Origin: Blautia_A ammoniilytica
Lineage (GTDB): Bacteria > Bacillota > Clostridia > Lachnospirales > Lachnospiraceae
NCBI RefSeq assembly: GCF_025566965.1
Contig: NZ_JAOQJL010000004.1
Span: 100,445 to 164,444 of the forward strand
Length of the DNA stretch: 64,000 bases
Direction: 5' to 3'
In this document: piece by piece, positions 48,601 to 57,138 of the stretch
Layout: each line of letters starts with the position of its first letter
How positions within the stretch are numbered: position 1 is the first letter of the stretch
Notes under the pieces: model-generated
Told to the model about the DNA's origin: nothing
Database searches by the model: none
What the model saw: only the letters and a program-made list of their open reading frames with translations
Translations under genes and position numbers: made by a program

Positions 48601-49626
48601 ATGGATTACAAGAACGCAGGAGTAGATATTGAGGCAGGGTACAAGTCTGTAGAGCTGATGAAACAGCATATTGCAAAGACAATGCGCCCGGAAGTGCTTG
48701 GAGGAATCGGCGGTTTTTCAGGTGCCTTTTCCATGAACGCTTTCAAGGATATGGAGGAGCCTACTCTGGTATCCGGTACAGACGGCGTAGGTACCAAGTT
48801 AAAACTGGCATTTATCATGGATCAGCATGATACCGTTGGCATTGACTGTGTTGCCATGTGTGTAAATGATATTGCCTGTGCAGGCGGGGAGCCACTGTTC
48901 TTCCTGGATTATATTGCCTGTGGCAAGAACTATCCGGAAAAGATCGCACAGATCGTGAAAGGTGTTGCAGATGGCTGTCAGCAGTCAAATGCTGCTCTTA
49001 TCGGCGGTGAGACAGCAGAAATGCCTGGATTTTATCCTGTAGATGAATATGACCTTGCAGGTTTTGCTGTAGGTGTTGTAGATAAAAAAGATCTGATCAC
49101 AGGAGAAGCATTAAATGCAGGAGATGTACTGATCGGTATGGCATCCTCAGGCGTTCACAGCAATGGTTTTTCTCTTGTGCGTAAAGTATTTGACATGACA
49201 AAAGAATCTCTGGATACCTATTATGATGAGCTTGGCACCACTCTTGGAAAGGCTTTGATCGCTCCTACCAAGATCTATGTAAAAGCATTAAAGAGTATTA
49301 AGAATGCTGGCGTTCGTGTACATGCATGCAGCCACATCACAGGCGGCGGTTTTTATGAGAATGTTCCCCGTATGCTGAAAGAGGGTACACGTGCAGTGAT
49401 CAAAAAAGACAGCTATCCTGTACCGCCGATTTTCAGTCTTCTTGCACGTACAGGCGGTATTGAAGAGCAGATGATGTATAATACATATAATATGGGACTT
49501 GGCATGGTTGTGGCTGTAGCACCGGAAGATGTGGATAAGACGGTAGCAGCTATCAAAGAAGCGGGAGAACAGCCATATGTAGTAGGCCATATTGAAGCTG
49601 GCGAAAAAGGAGTAACATTATGCTGA
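48601..49626 (+). CDS. purM: Phosphoribosylformylglycinamidine cyclo-ligase (AIR synthetase)
   Basis: Closes the imidazole ring: FGAM plus ATP to AIR. The 341-residue PurM has the opening YKNAGVDIEAGY, LVSGTDGVGTKL near 58, GIDCVAMCVNDI near 80, GGETAEMPGFY near 139 and ASSGVHSNGFSLVR near 181. ATG follows GGGAGGAAG. It overlaps purN by seven bases. Confidence 0.95.
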   Translation: MDYKNAGVDIEAGYKSVELMKQHIAKTMRPEVLGGIGGFSGAFSMNAFKDMEEPTLVSGTDGVGTKLKLAFIMDQHDTVGIDCVAMCVNDIACAGGEPLFFLDYIACGKNYPEKIAQIVKGVADGCQQSNAALIGGETAEMPGFYPVDEYDLAGFAVGVVDKKDLITGEALNAGDVLIGMASSGVHSNGFSLVRKVFDMTKESLDTYYDELGTTLGKALIAPTKIYVKALKSIKNAGVRVHACSHITGGGFYENVPRMLKEGTRAVIKKDSYPVPPIFSLLARTGGIEEQMMYNTYNMGLGMVVAVAPEDVDKTVAAIKEAGEQPYVVGHIEAGEKGVTLC

Positions 49627-50246
49627 AGGTAGGCGTTCTGGTATCCGGAGGCGGCACCAACCTTCAGGCGATCCTGGATGCTCAGGATGCAGGGAAGATC
49701 ACCAATGCCCAGGTGGCACTGGTGGTCAGCAACAATGCAGGGGCATATGCATTGAAGCGTGCCAAGGATCACCAGATCCCTGCGGTATGCATTTCCCCAA
49801 AAGATTATGATACAAGAGAGGACTTTCACCAGGCACTTCTTAGAACGCTTCAGGAAGCTAAGATCGATCTTGTGGTTCTGGCAGGATTCCTTGTGGCCAT
49901 TCCATCTTCTATTGTGGAAGCATTCCCTAACAGAATCATTAACATCCATCCATCTTTGATCCCTTCTTTCTGTGGTGTTGGCTATTACGGCCTTCATGTG
50001 CATGAAGAAGCTTTGAAAAGAGGGGTAAAGGTTACCGGCGCTACAGTTCATTTTGTAGATACAGGTACCGATACCGGCCCTATCATCCTGCAGAAAGCAG
50101 TGGATATTGAACCGGACGATACACCGAAGACACTTCAGCGAAGAGTTATGGAGCGGGCTGAATGGAAGCTTCTTCCAAAGGCCATCCAGCTGATCGCAAA
50201 TGGCAGGGTCACAGTGGAGAACGGAATTGTAACCATCAGTGAATAA
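49620..50246 (+). CDS. purN: Phosphoribosylglycinamide formyltransferase
   Basis: Transfers a formyl group from 10-formyl-THF to GAR. The 208-residue enzyme shows VLVSGGGTNLQAILDA near 5-20 (phosphate loop), LAGFLVAIP near 85 and INIHPSLIPSFCG near 104-116 with the catalytic Asn and His; the HFVDTGTDTGPII block has the Asp. ATG overlaps purM. The F-C-G-V-G-Y-Y-G segment contains the folate-site aromatic residues. Confidence 0.94.
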   Translation: MLKVGVLVSGGGTNLQAILDAQDAGKITNAQVALVVSNNAGAYALKRAKDHQIPAVCISPKDYDTREDFHQALLRTLQEAKIDLVVLAGFLVAIPSSIVEAFPNRIINIHPSLIPSFCGVGYYGLHVHEEALKRGVKVTGATVHFVDTGTDTGPIILQKAVDIEPDDTPKTLQRRVMERAEWKLLPKAIQLIANGRVTVENGIVTISE

Positions 50247-50294
50247 TAAGCAGACAGAAGAAACAGTGTCCCAAAGGGACAACAGGAGGATGCA

Positions 50295-51569
50295 ATGAAG
50301 GTATTAATCGTTGGAAGCGGCGGAAGAGAGCATGCCATTGCCAGTAGCGTGGCAAAAAGTCCAAAGGTAGATAAGATTTACTGTGCGCCAGGAAATGCAG
50401 GGATCGCAGAACTGGCAGAGTGTGTTTCCATTGGAGCTATGGAGTTTGAAAAACTGGCTGATTTCGCACAGGAGAATCAGATCGGTCTGACTATTGTTGG
50501 AATGGATGATCCGCTGGTTGGCGGTATCGTGGATGTTTTTGAAAAAAGAGGACTGGCAGTGTTCGGACCAAGGAAGAATGCTGCAATCCTGGAAGGCTCC
50601 AAGGCTTTTTCAAAGGATCTGATGAAGAAATATCATATTCCTACAGCTGCATATGAGAATTTTGATGATCCGAAGAAAGCATTGGATTATTTGAAAACGC
50701 AGGCAAAATTCCCTATTGTACTGAAAGCAGACGGACTGGCACTTGGAAAGGGTGTACTGATCTGCCAGGATCTGACAGAAGCTGAGGCCGGTGTGCGTGA
50801 GATCATGGAAGATAAGAAATTTGGCAATGCAGGCAATACCATGGTGATCGAAGAGTTTATGACAGGCCGTGAGGTATCTGTTTTGTCCTTTGTAGATGGC
50901 AAGACTATTAAGACTATGACTTCTGCACAGGATCACAAGAGAGCCTGTGACGGGGATCAGGGACTGAATACAGGCGGCATGGGCACTTTTTCACCAAGTC
51001 CGTTTTACACAGATGAAGTAGATGCATTCTGCAGAAAATATATTTATCAGGCAACTGTAGATGCTATGGCAAAAGAAGGCCGGGAATTTAAAGGCATTAT
51101 TTTCTTTGGTCTTATGCTTACAGAGGATGGGCCAAAGGTACTGGAATATAATGCCAGATTCGGAGATCCGGAAGCCCAGGTGGTACTGCCCAGAATGAAA
51201 AATGATATCATTGAGGTGATGGAAGCCTGCATTAATGGTACTCTTGATCAGGTAGATCTGCAGTTTGAAGACAATGCAGCAGTATGTGTGGTTCTGGCAA
51301 GTGAGGGCTATCCTGTAAAATATGAAAAAGGAATTCCAATCCAGGGCTTTGAGAATTTTAAGGACAAAGACGGATACTATTGTTTCCATGCAGGTACAGC
51401 CTTTAAAGATGGACAGATCGTAACCAACGGAGGCCGTGTGCTGGGCATTACAGCAAAAGGAAAAGACCTGAAGGAAGCCAGAAAGAATGCTTATGAAGCG
51501 ACAGAATGGATTCAGTTTGCCAACAAGTATATGCGTCATGACATTGGAAAGGCCATTGACGAGGCATAA
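50295..51569 (+). CDS. purD: Phosphoribosylamine--glycine ligase
   Basis: ATP-grasp enzyme joining glycine to phosphoribosylamine. The 424-residue PurD begins KVLIVGSGGREHAI, has KADGLALGKGV near 149, the DHKRACDGDQGLNTGGMGTFSPSP block near 213-236 and LEYNARFGDPEAQVVLPR near 279-296. ATG follows AACAGGAGG. It is the last pur gene here; purF, purL, purH, purB and purC are elsewhere. Confidence 0.95.
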   Translation: MKVLIVGSGGREHAIASSVAKSPKVDKIYCAPGNAGIAELAECVSIGAMEFEKLADFAQENQIGLTIVGMDDPLVGGIVDVFEKRGLAVFGPRKNAAILEGSKAFSKDLMKKYHIPTAAYENFDDPKKALDYLKTQAKFPIVLKADGLALGKGVLICQDLTEAEAGVREIMEDKKFGNAGNTMVIEEFMTGREVSVLSFVDGKTIKTMTSAQDHKRACDGDQGLNTGGMGTFSPSPFYTDEVDAFCRKYIYQATVDAMAKEGREFKGIIFFGLMLTEDGPKVLEYNARFGDPEAQVVLPRMKNDIIEVMEACINGTLDQVDLQFEDNAAVCVVLASEGYPVKYEKGIPIQGFENFKDKDGYYCFHAGTAFKDGQIVTNGGRVLGITAKGKDLKEARKNAYEATEWIQFANKYMRHDIGKAIDEA

Positions 51570-51577
51570 AGGAGCGA

Positions 51578-52777
51578 ATGGGGATGTATTGTACTAAGAA
51601 AGTTACAGAAGATTTATACTGGGTAGGTGCCAGCGACAGAAGACTGGCCTTGTTTGAAAATATGTATCCGATCCCAAGAGGGGTTTCTTATAATTCTTAT
51701 GTGCTTCTGGATGAGAAAACTGTACTTCTGGATACAGTGGACAGATCTGTAAGCGGACAGTTCCTGGAGAATCTGGAGCATGTGCTGGCAGGGCGCAGCC
51801 TGGACTATCTGATTGTGAATCATATGGAACCAGATCACTGTGCACTGATCGCTGATATTGTACTTCGTTATCCGGAAGTGAAGATCGTAGGAAATACAAA
51901 GACCTTTGGTATGATCCGCCAGTTCTTTGATCTTAATGTAGACAGCCGTGCTGTTATGATCAAAGAGGGAGATACCTTAATCACAGGAAAGCATACCTTG
52001 TTTTTTGCTATGATCCCTATGGTTCACTGGCCGGAGGCAATGGTTACATATGACGCATACGACAAAGTACTGTTCAGTGCAGATGCATTTGGTACTTTCG
52101 GAGCTTTAAATGGTAATATTTTTGCTGATGAGGTAGACTTTGAAAACCAGTGGCTGGAGGATGCAAGACGATATCTGACTAATATTGTGGGAAAATACGG
52201 TGCACAGGTGCAGGCTGCATTAAAGAAAGCTCTTACCCTGGATATCCAGATGCTCTGTCCGCTTCATGGCCCGGTCTGGAGAGAAAATCTTGGCTGGTTT
52301 ATTGACAAATACCAGAAGTGGAGCACATATACACCAGAGGATCATAATGTGCTGGTTCTTTATGGCTCTATCTACGGAAATACAGAGAATGCAGCTGCTG
52401 TCCTTGCCGGTAAGCTGGCTGATGCAGGGGAGAAGAATATTGCAATGTATGATGTTTCTGTTACAGATCCTTCTTATCTGCTGTCTGAAGCATTTCGTTG
52501 TGACAGGATCATATTTGCATGCCCTACCTACAATGGAGGTATATTCCCTAAGATGGAAACACTTCTTCATGAACTGAAAGCTCACAATTTCCAGAATCGT
52601 AAGGTGGCTGTGTTTGATAATGGTACATGGGCTGCCACAGCCGGGAAGCAGATTCGTGAGATGCTGTCCCAGATGAAGAATATGGAGATCATGGAGCCAT
52701 GTCTCTCTGTGAAGTCTGCATTAAAAGCAGACCAGCTGGAAGAGATGGATAAGATTGTAGAATTTATGGTAAGATAA
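51578..52777 (+). CDS. A-type flavodiiron protein (oxygen/NO reductase)
   Basis: A 399-residue two-domain flavoprotein that reduces O2 to water or NO to N2O, protecting anaerobes. The N-terminal metallo-beta-lactamase-like domain holds the diiron ligands in HMEPDH near 81-86, VHWPEAM near 148, ADAFGTFG near 168 and LCPLHGPVW near 226; the C-terminal flavodoxin domain starts with VLYGSIYGNTENAA near 257. There is no fused rubredoxin. Two ATG codons (51578, 51584) share the AAAGGAG site. It follows purD by eight bases, so it may be cotranscribed with pur genes. Confidence 0.9.
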   Translation: MGMYCTKKVTEDLYWVGASDRRLALFENMYPIPRGVSYNSYVLLDEKTVLLDTVDRSVSGQFLENLEHVLAGRSLDYLIVNHMEPDHCALIADIVLRYPEVKIVGNTKTFGMIRQFFDLNVDSRAVMIKEGDTLITGKHTLFFAMIPMVHWPEAMVTYDAYDKVLFSADAFGTFGALNGNIFADEVDFENQWLEDARRYLTNIVGKYGAQVQAALKKALTLDIQMLCPLHGPVWRENLGWFIDKYQKWSTYTPEDHNVLVLYGSIYGNTENAAAVLAGKLADAGEKNIAMYDVSVTDPSYLLSEAFRCDRIIFACPTYNGGIFPKMETLLHELKAHNFQNRKVAVFDNGTWAATAGKQIREMLSQMKNMEIMEPCLSVKSALKADQLEEMDKIVEFMVR

Positions 52778-52811
52778 GCAGTGTGCAAAACACTGCCGGA
52801 AAGGATAAGAA

Positions 52812-53576
52812 ATGGGAAACAAAGCAGATGCAGTGAAACAACTGCAGAATAGGGACGTTGTATTTGTAGCTTATTCACAGGCTACAAAGCTTCCATATGT
52901 TACCTGTGATGAGGAAAGCTTTAATGACCAGGCATGGGTATTTTCCACAGAAGAAGGCATTAAAGAATTTGGAAAGAAAAAACTGGAAGATAAAATCCTT
53001 CTGATGGGAATGAAGTACGAAAAAAAGGATTTCCCCAGATTTTACGGAACATTGTATGCCATAGGTGTTAATACTGTAATCTGGGCAGATGGGGAGGACC
53101 GTACAGAGGTAGACCTGACGGATATTGCAAAACAGGCAGATTTAAGCAAGCTGGAGCCTGCCAAAAGGCCTTTGTTTAATTCTACCCTTCAGTTGTCAGG
53201 AATTTATTTTATGCAGGAGCTTCGCCGTCCTGTGAAAAAGGAAGAACGGAAGAATATGCGCGAACTGGAAGAAGAGTTGATCGCAAACCTTCTGAAATCT
53301 GACTTCCTGATCGCTATGGATAAGGATCCGGAGGATTCTCATAAGGTAAATATCCCATTCCTGAAGAATAAAGAAGGGGATGTGCTTCAGCCTGCATTCT
53401 CTGATATTATGGAGTTTGAGAAATTTGCCAAGGGCAAAAAGCTGCGTGCAGCCAGAGTGCCCTTTGCAAAGCTGCCGGATGTGCTGATTCCACAGGCAAA
53501 GGCAATGGTAGTAAATCCAATGGGAATTAACCTGATCCTTGATAAGGAACAGCTGAATAAGATCCTGAAACGGTAA
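52812..53576 (+). CDS. SseB-family protein
   Basis: A 254-residue cytoplasmic protein with an SseB N-terminal-type domain: LNRDVVF-like start (LQNRDVVFVAYSQATKLPYVTCD), then TEEGIKEFGKK and a C-terminal ELEEELIANLLKSDFLIAMDKDPED followed by PAFSDIMEFEKFAKGKKLRAARVPFAKLP, which repeats the fold. SseB proteins bind regulatory partners in Salmonella, but most Firmicute relatives are uncharacterised. ATG follows GGAAAGGATAAGAA. A terminator follows it. Confidence 0.78.
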   Translation: MGNKADAVKQLQNRDVVFVAYSQATKLPYVTCDEESFNDQAWVFSTEEGIKEFGKKKLEDKILLMGMKYEKKDFPRFYGTLYAIGVNTVIWADGEDRTEVDLTDIAKQADLSKLEPAKRPLFNSTLQLSGIYFMQELRRPVKKEERKNMRELEEELIANLLKSDFLIAMDKDPEDSHKVNIPFLKNKEGDVLQPAFSDIMEFEKFAKGKKLRAARVPFAKLPDVLIPQAKAMVVNPMGINLILDKEQLNKILKR

Positions 53577-53597
53577 AGAAAGCTTACCTGTGAAAAG

Positions 53598-53627
53598 GGG
53601 TGCTGCCAAATGCAGCATCTCTTTTTT
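53598..53627 (+). terminator. Terminator after the SseB-like gene
   Basis: TGCTGC-caaat-TGCAGCA hairpin with flanking G.T pairing, then CTCTTTTTT. Confidence 0.8.
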
Positions 53628-53631
53628 AGTC

Positions 53632-53660
53632 TTTTCAAATGCCGGGATTTGTGCTAGTAT
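53632..53660 (+). promoter_or_regulatory. Promoter of the gntR-clpC operon
   Basis: TTTTCA (53632-53637), 17-base spacer, TAGTAT (53655-53660), immediately after the previous T-run. Confidence 0.55.
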
Positions 53661-53678
53661 AGATATAACAGTAACACA
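53650..53678 (+). promoter_or_regulatory. Candidate GntR autoregulatory operator
   Basis: TGTGCTAGT (53650-53658) and AGTAACACA (53670-53678) form an imperfect inverted repeat (7 of 9 positions complementary) with an 11-base spacer, overlapping the -10 box. YtrA-subfamily regulators usually bind such long dyads by their own promoter. Confidence 0.4.
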
Positions 53679-53691
53679 GGAGGCAGAAGCA

Positions 53692-54060
53692 GTGATCATA
53701 GAGATTAATTTTAACAGTGATGAAGCTATATATATGCAGCTGACTAATCAGATCATTATGGGGATTGCTACATCAAGACTGAAGGATGGAGATGCACTTC
53801 CATCTGTGCGGCAGCTTGCAGATACCATCGGGATCAATATGCATACAGTGAACAAAGCATATGCATTGCTGCGCCAGGAAGGCTTTGTATCCATTGACAG
53901 GAGAAGAGGGGCAGTGATCTGTGTAGATGCAGATAAAGTGAAAGCACTGGAAGAAATGAAAGAAAAGCTTACCGTTGCACTGGCCAGGGGAAGCTGCAAA
54001 AATGTAACAAGACAAGAAGTGCATCAGCTGATTGATGAGATTTTTGACGAATATATATAA
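53692..54060 (+). CDS. GntR-family transcriptional regulator (YtrA subfamily)
   Basis: A 122-residue regulator: winged helix DNA-binding domain about 1-75 (MQLTNQIIMGIATSRLKDGDALPSVRQLADTIGINMHTVNKAYALLRQEG, recognisable as HTH-GntR) and a short helical dimerisation tail, the YtrA pattern lacking an effector domain. GTG 53692 with ACAGGAGG upstream is the start; the frame extension to 53590 runs back through promoter and terminator. It is 16 bases before clpC, taking the place that ctsR has in other Firmicutes. Confidence 0.87.
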   Translation: MIIEINFNSDEAIYMQLTNQIIMGIATSRLKDGDALPSVRQLADTIGINMHTVNKAYALLRQEGFVSIDRRRGAVICVDADKVKALEEMKEKLTVALARGSCKNVTRQEVHQLIDEIFDEYI

Positions 54061-54076
54061 GTTCAGGAGGACATTT

Positions 54077-56539
54077 ATGGATAACAGATTTACCAGACAG
54101 GCAGAAAATGCCCTCGCACTGGCGGAGGATGTGGTTAAGGATCTTAATCACGGATATATAGGGACAGAGCATATCCTGGTAGGGCTTTTGGCAGAGAAGG
54201 AAGGTGCTGCAGGGAAAGTTCTGGAGGAATTCCATGTAGAGCCAAAGAAGCTGCTGGATCTGATACAGAAGTTGATTGCACCTCCTGCTGAAAGCAGAAA
54301 TGTGCAGATTAGGGAAAAGCATTACAGCCCACGTGCAGAAAGAGTGATCCAGGAGGCACTGGATCTGGCAGAGGAGATGCAGGGAGGACCGGCAGGTACT
54401 GAGCACCTTCTACTTGCACTGCTCAGGGAGACGGACTGTGTGGCCACCAGACTTCTTTATACCCTTGGGATCAACATCCAGAAGCTGTACAGTGCAGTGC
54501 TTACAGCCATGGGATATGAAGGAGATCTTCAAAATGACAATTTGGGATCAGGCAAGGCCGGTTCCATTGGTAATGGATCAGCCACACCTGTCCTTGACAA
54601 GTACAGCAGGGATCTGACAGAGCTTGCGGCAGCAGGCAGGCTGGATCCTGTGATTGGACGGGATAAGGAGATCGGCCGTCTGATCCAGATCTTAAGCAGA
54701 AGGACTAAGAATAATCCATGTCTGGTAGGTGAACCAGGAGTAGGTAAGACCGCCATTGCAGAGGGGCTTGCACAAAGGATCGTTCTGGGGATGGTGCCGG
54801 ATACAGTGAAGGACAAACGGGTGGTTGTACTGGATCTTTCCGGCATGGTTGCAGGAAGCAAATACAGAGGTGAGTTTGAAGAAAGAATCCGGGGTGTTGT
54901 AGATGAGGTACGGGAGCACCAGGGAATCCTGTTGTTTATTGACGAGCTTCATACCATTATCGGAGCAGGGGGAGCAGAAGGTGCCCTGGACGCATCCAAT
55001 ATCCTAAAGCCTTCTCTTTCAAGAGGAGAGATCCAGATCATCGGAGCAACAACTCTGGAAGAATATAGAAAATATATTGAGAAGGATGCGGCTCTTGAAA
55101 GAAGATTCCAGCCAGTGACTGTAGAAGAGCCTACAGAAGAAGAAACTTTTGAGATCTTAAAAGGCCTGAGACCTTATTATGAACGCCACCATAAGGTGAA
55201 GATACAGGATGATGCACTTAAGGCAGCAGTTGAAATGTCCATCCGGTATATATCGGATCGTTTTCTGCCGGACAAAGCCATTGATGTGATCGATGAAGCA
55301 GCTTCAAAGGTTCAGCTGCAGGGGTTTCAGACTGCTCCTGAGCTGGAAGAAATGCAAAGGCAGATACAGGAATTGATCCAGGAGAAGGAAGATGCAGTAA
55401 AGGCCGGCGATCTTGGGAAGGCGGGAGAGATCCAGAAACAGCAGAAGGAGCTGGAAGCTTCTTTTGAAAAACGAAAGGAAAAAGCACAAAAGGCAGCCAG
55501 AAGAAAACAACTGTTGGTTGATGAAAAGACGGTGGCGGATATTGTATCCCAGTGGACGAAGATTCCTGTGCAGAAGCTGACAGAAGGGGAAAGCAAACGT
55601 CTTGCACGCCTGGAAAAGGAACTCCATAAGAGGGTGATTGGACAGGAGGAAGCTGTGGCGGCAGTATCCCAGGCAGTAAAAAGAGGACGTGTAGGACTGA
55701 AAGATCCTAATCGCCCCATTGGTTCTTTTCTGTTCCTTGGGCCTACCGGGGTTGGTAAGACAGAACTGTCCAAAGCACTGGCTGAGGCGGTATTTGGCAG
55801 TGAGCAGGCCATGATCCGGGTAGATATGTCTGAATATATGGAGAAGCACAGCGTATCTAAATTGATCGGCTCCCCGCCAGGATATGTAGGATATGAAGAG
55901 GGTGGACAGCTTTCCGAAAAGGTTCGGAGGAATCCATACAGTGTGCTCTTGTTTGACGAGATTGAGAAGGCACATCCGGATGTATTCAACATTCTTCTTC
56001 AGGTGTTGGATGACGGACATATTACAGATGCCCATGGCAGGCGTGTGGACTTTAAACAGACGATTATTATTATGACTTCCAATGCAGGTGCACAGGCTAT
56101 TGTTGAACCAAAGCGATTAGGCTTTATCTCAGACGAGGATGGAAAAAAGGATTATGAACGGATGAAAGCCGGAGTTATGGAAGAGGTACGTAAGATCTTT
56201 AAACCGGAGTTTCTTAACAGGATCGATGAGATCATGGTATTCCATACTCTGAAGAAGGAAGATATTCAGAAGATCGTTTCCATTCTTCTGAAAAAACTGG
56301 AAAAAAGGTGCCAGGAGCAGATGAATATTACCCTTCGGGTAGCTGCTTCTGTAAAAGACTATCTTGCAGAATCAGGATTTGACAGTAAGTATGGGGCAAG
56401 ACCTCTTCGCCGGGCAATCCAGACAAAGATTGAGGATCCGCTGGCCAATGAGGTGCTGGAAGGCAGGATTCATCAGGGGGATCTGATTTCCGTACAGATG
56501 AAAAACAAACAGGTTCATTTTACAGTGAAAAAAGGATAA
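54077..56539 (+). CDS. clpC: ATP-dependent Clp protease ATP-binding subunit ClpC
   Basis: An 820-residue class I AAA+ unfoldase. Two Clp-N repeats (about 1-145) precede AAA-1 with Walker A GEPGVGKTAI near 218 and DELHTIIGAGGAEGALDASN near 290-310; a UvrB/M-domain coiled coil near 425-470; and AAA-2 with GPTGVGKTEL near 556 and LFDEIEKAHPDVFN near 627. LGFISDED near 690 is the ClpP-docking loop. ATG 54077 follows TCAGGAGG; the frame start at 54032 lies in gntR. McsA, McsB and CtsR are absent around it. Confidence 0.95.
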   Translation: MDNRFTRQAENALALAEDVVKDLNHGYIGTEHILVGLLAEKEGAAGKVLEEFHVEPKKLLDLIQKLIAPPAESRNVQIREKHYSPRAERVIQEALDLAEEMQGGPAGTEHLLLALLRETDCVATRLLYTLGINIQKLYSAVLTAMGYEGDLQNDNLGSGKAGSIGNGSATPVLDKYSRDLTELAAAGRLDPVIGRDKEIGRLIQILSRRTKNNPCLVGEPGVGKTAIAEGLAQRIVLGMVPDTVKDKRVVVLDLSGMVAGSKYRGEFEERIRGVVDEVREHQGILLFIDELHTIIGAGGAEGALDASNILKPSLSRGEIQIIGATTLEEYRKYIEKDAALERRFQPVTVEEPTEEETFEILKGLRPYYERHHKVKIQDDALKAAVEMSIRYISDRFLPDKAIDVIDEAASKVQLQGFQTAPELEEMQRQIQELIQEKEDAVKAGDLGKAGEIQKQQKELEASFEKRKEKAQKAARRKQLLVDEKTVADIVSQWTKIPVQKLTEGESKRLARLEKELHKRVIGQEEAVAAVSQAVKRGRVGLKDPNRPIGSFLFLGPTGVGKTELSKALAEAVFGSEQAMIRVDMSEYMEKHSVSKLIGSPPGYVGYEEGGQLSEKVRRNPYSVLLFDEIEKAHPDVFNILLQVLDDGHITDAHGRRVDFKQTIIIMTSNAGAQAIVEPKRLGFISDEDGKKDYERMKAGVMEEVRKIFKPEFLNRIDEIMVFHTLKKEDIQKIVSILLKKLEKRCQEQMNITLRVAASVKDYLAESGFDSKYGARPLRRAIQTKIEDPLANEVLEGRIHQGDLISVQMKNKQVHFTVKKG

Positions 56540-56556
56540 TATTTCACTTAAGAGAC

Positions 56557-56585
56557 TGGTCAAAAAAGAGGATTTATTATATAAT
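56557..56585 (+). promoter_or_regulatory. Promoter between clpC and the next gene
   Basis: TGGTCA (56557-56562), 17-base spacer, TATAAT (56580-56585). A small GCCGG/CCGGC hairpin (56595-56620) follows in the leader. Confidence 0.5.
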
Positions 56586-56657
56586 CAGAGCATCGCCGGA
56601 GAAGTATTTTTATCACCGGCTGGATCAACAAAAGAGTCTTAGGGAGGACATAAAGTC

Positions 56658-57071
56658 ATGGCAGTAGTAAAAGAACTGATCCGCACAGAGGACAATGGCA
56701 CTATCAGTTTTGGAGATTATGAACTGAGCCAGAAGTCAAAATTATCAGATTATCAGCATCAGGGCGACATGTATAAAGTAAAGACATTTAAAGAGATCAC
56801 AAAGCTTGAGAGAAATGGCATGTTTGTTTATGAGTCAGTACCAGGCACAGCAGTGTTTGACCTGAAGCAGGATGGCAGTATCATGAGTTTTACTGTAGAA
56901 GGTGCAGAAGACGCACAGATCACAGTAGAGATGGAAGCTGAGACCAGATATGAGGTTTTTATTAATGATGCCAGTACAGGTGTTGTTGAGACCAATCTTG
57001 GCGGCAAGCTTTCTTTCAGCGTAGAGCTTGGTAATGCAACAAAAGTAGCTGTAAAGATTGTAAAGAGATAA
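56658..57071 (+). CDS. Conserved hypothetical beta-rich protein
   Basis: A 137-residue protein with no signal peptide or membrane segment; alternation of polar and hydrophobic residues and short Gly turns (FVYESVPGTAVFDLKQDGS, YEVFINDASTGVVETNLGGKLSFSVEL) suggest a beta-sandwich. AGGGAGGA precedes its ATG. Lachnospiraceae relatives are, as far as I recall, annotated inconsistently; I cannot assign a function. Own promoter and distance from clpC suggest a separate unit, possibly with radA downstream. Confidence 0.7.
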   Translation: MAVVKELIRTEDNGTISFGDYELSQKSKLSDYQHQGDMYKVKTFKEITKLERNGMFVYESVPGTAVFDLKQDGSIMSFTVEGAEDAQITVEMEAETRYEVFINDASTGVVETNLGGKLSFSVELGNATKVAVKIVKR

Positions 57072-57138
57072 TCAGAGACAGGTTCAGATCAGATAAGCGG
57101 ATCGATAACCGGATGAATGAGTAAGTTGAATTAAAAGA

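Noticed and set aside
55304..56035. 243-residue minus-strand open frame inside clpC
   Set aside because: It lies opposite the conserved ClpC AAA-2 domain; low-complexity composition and no ribosome site.
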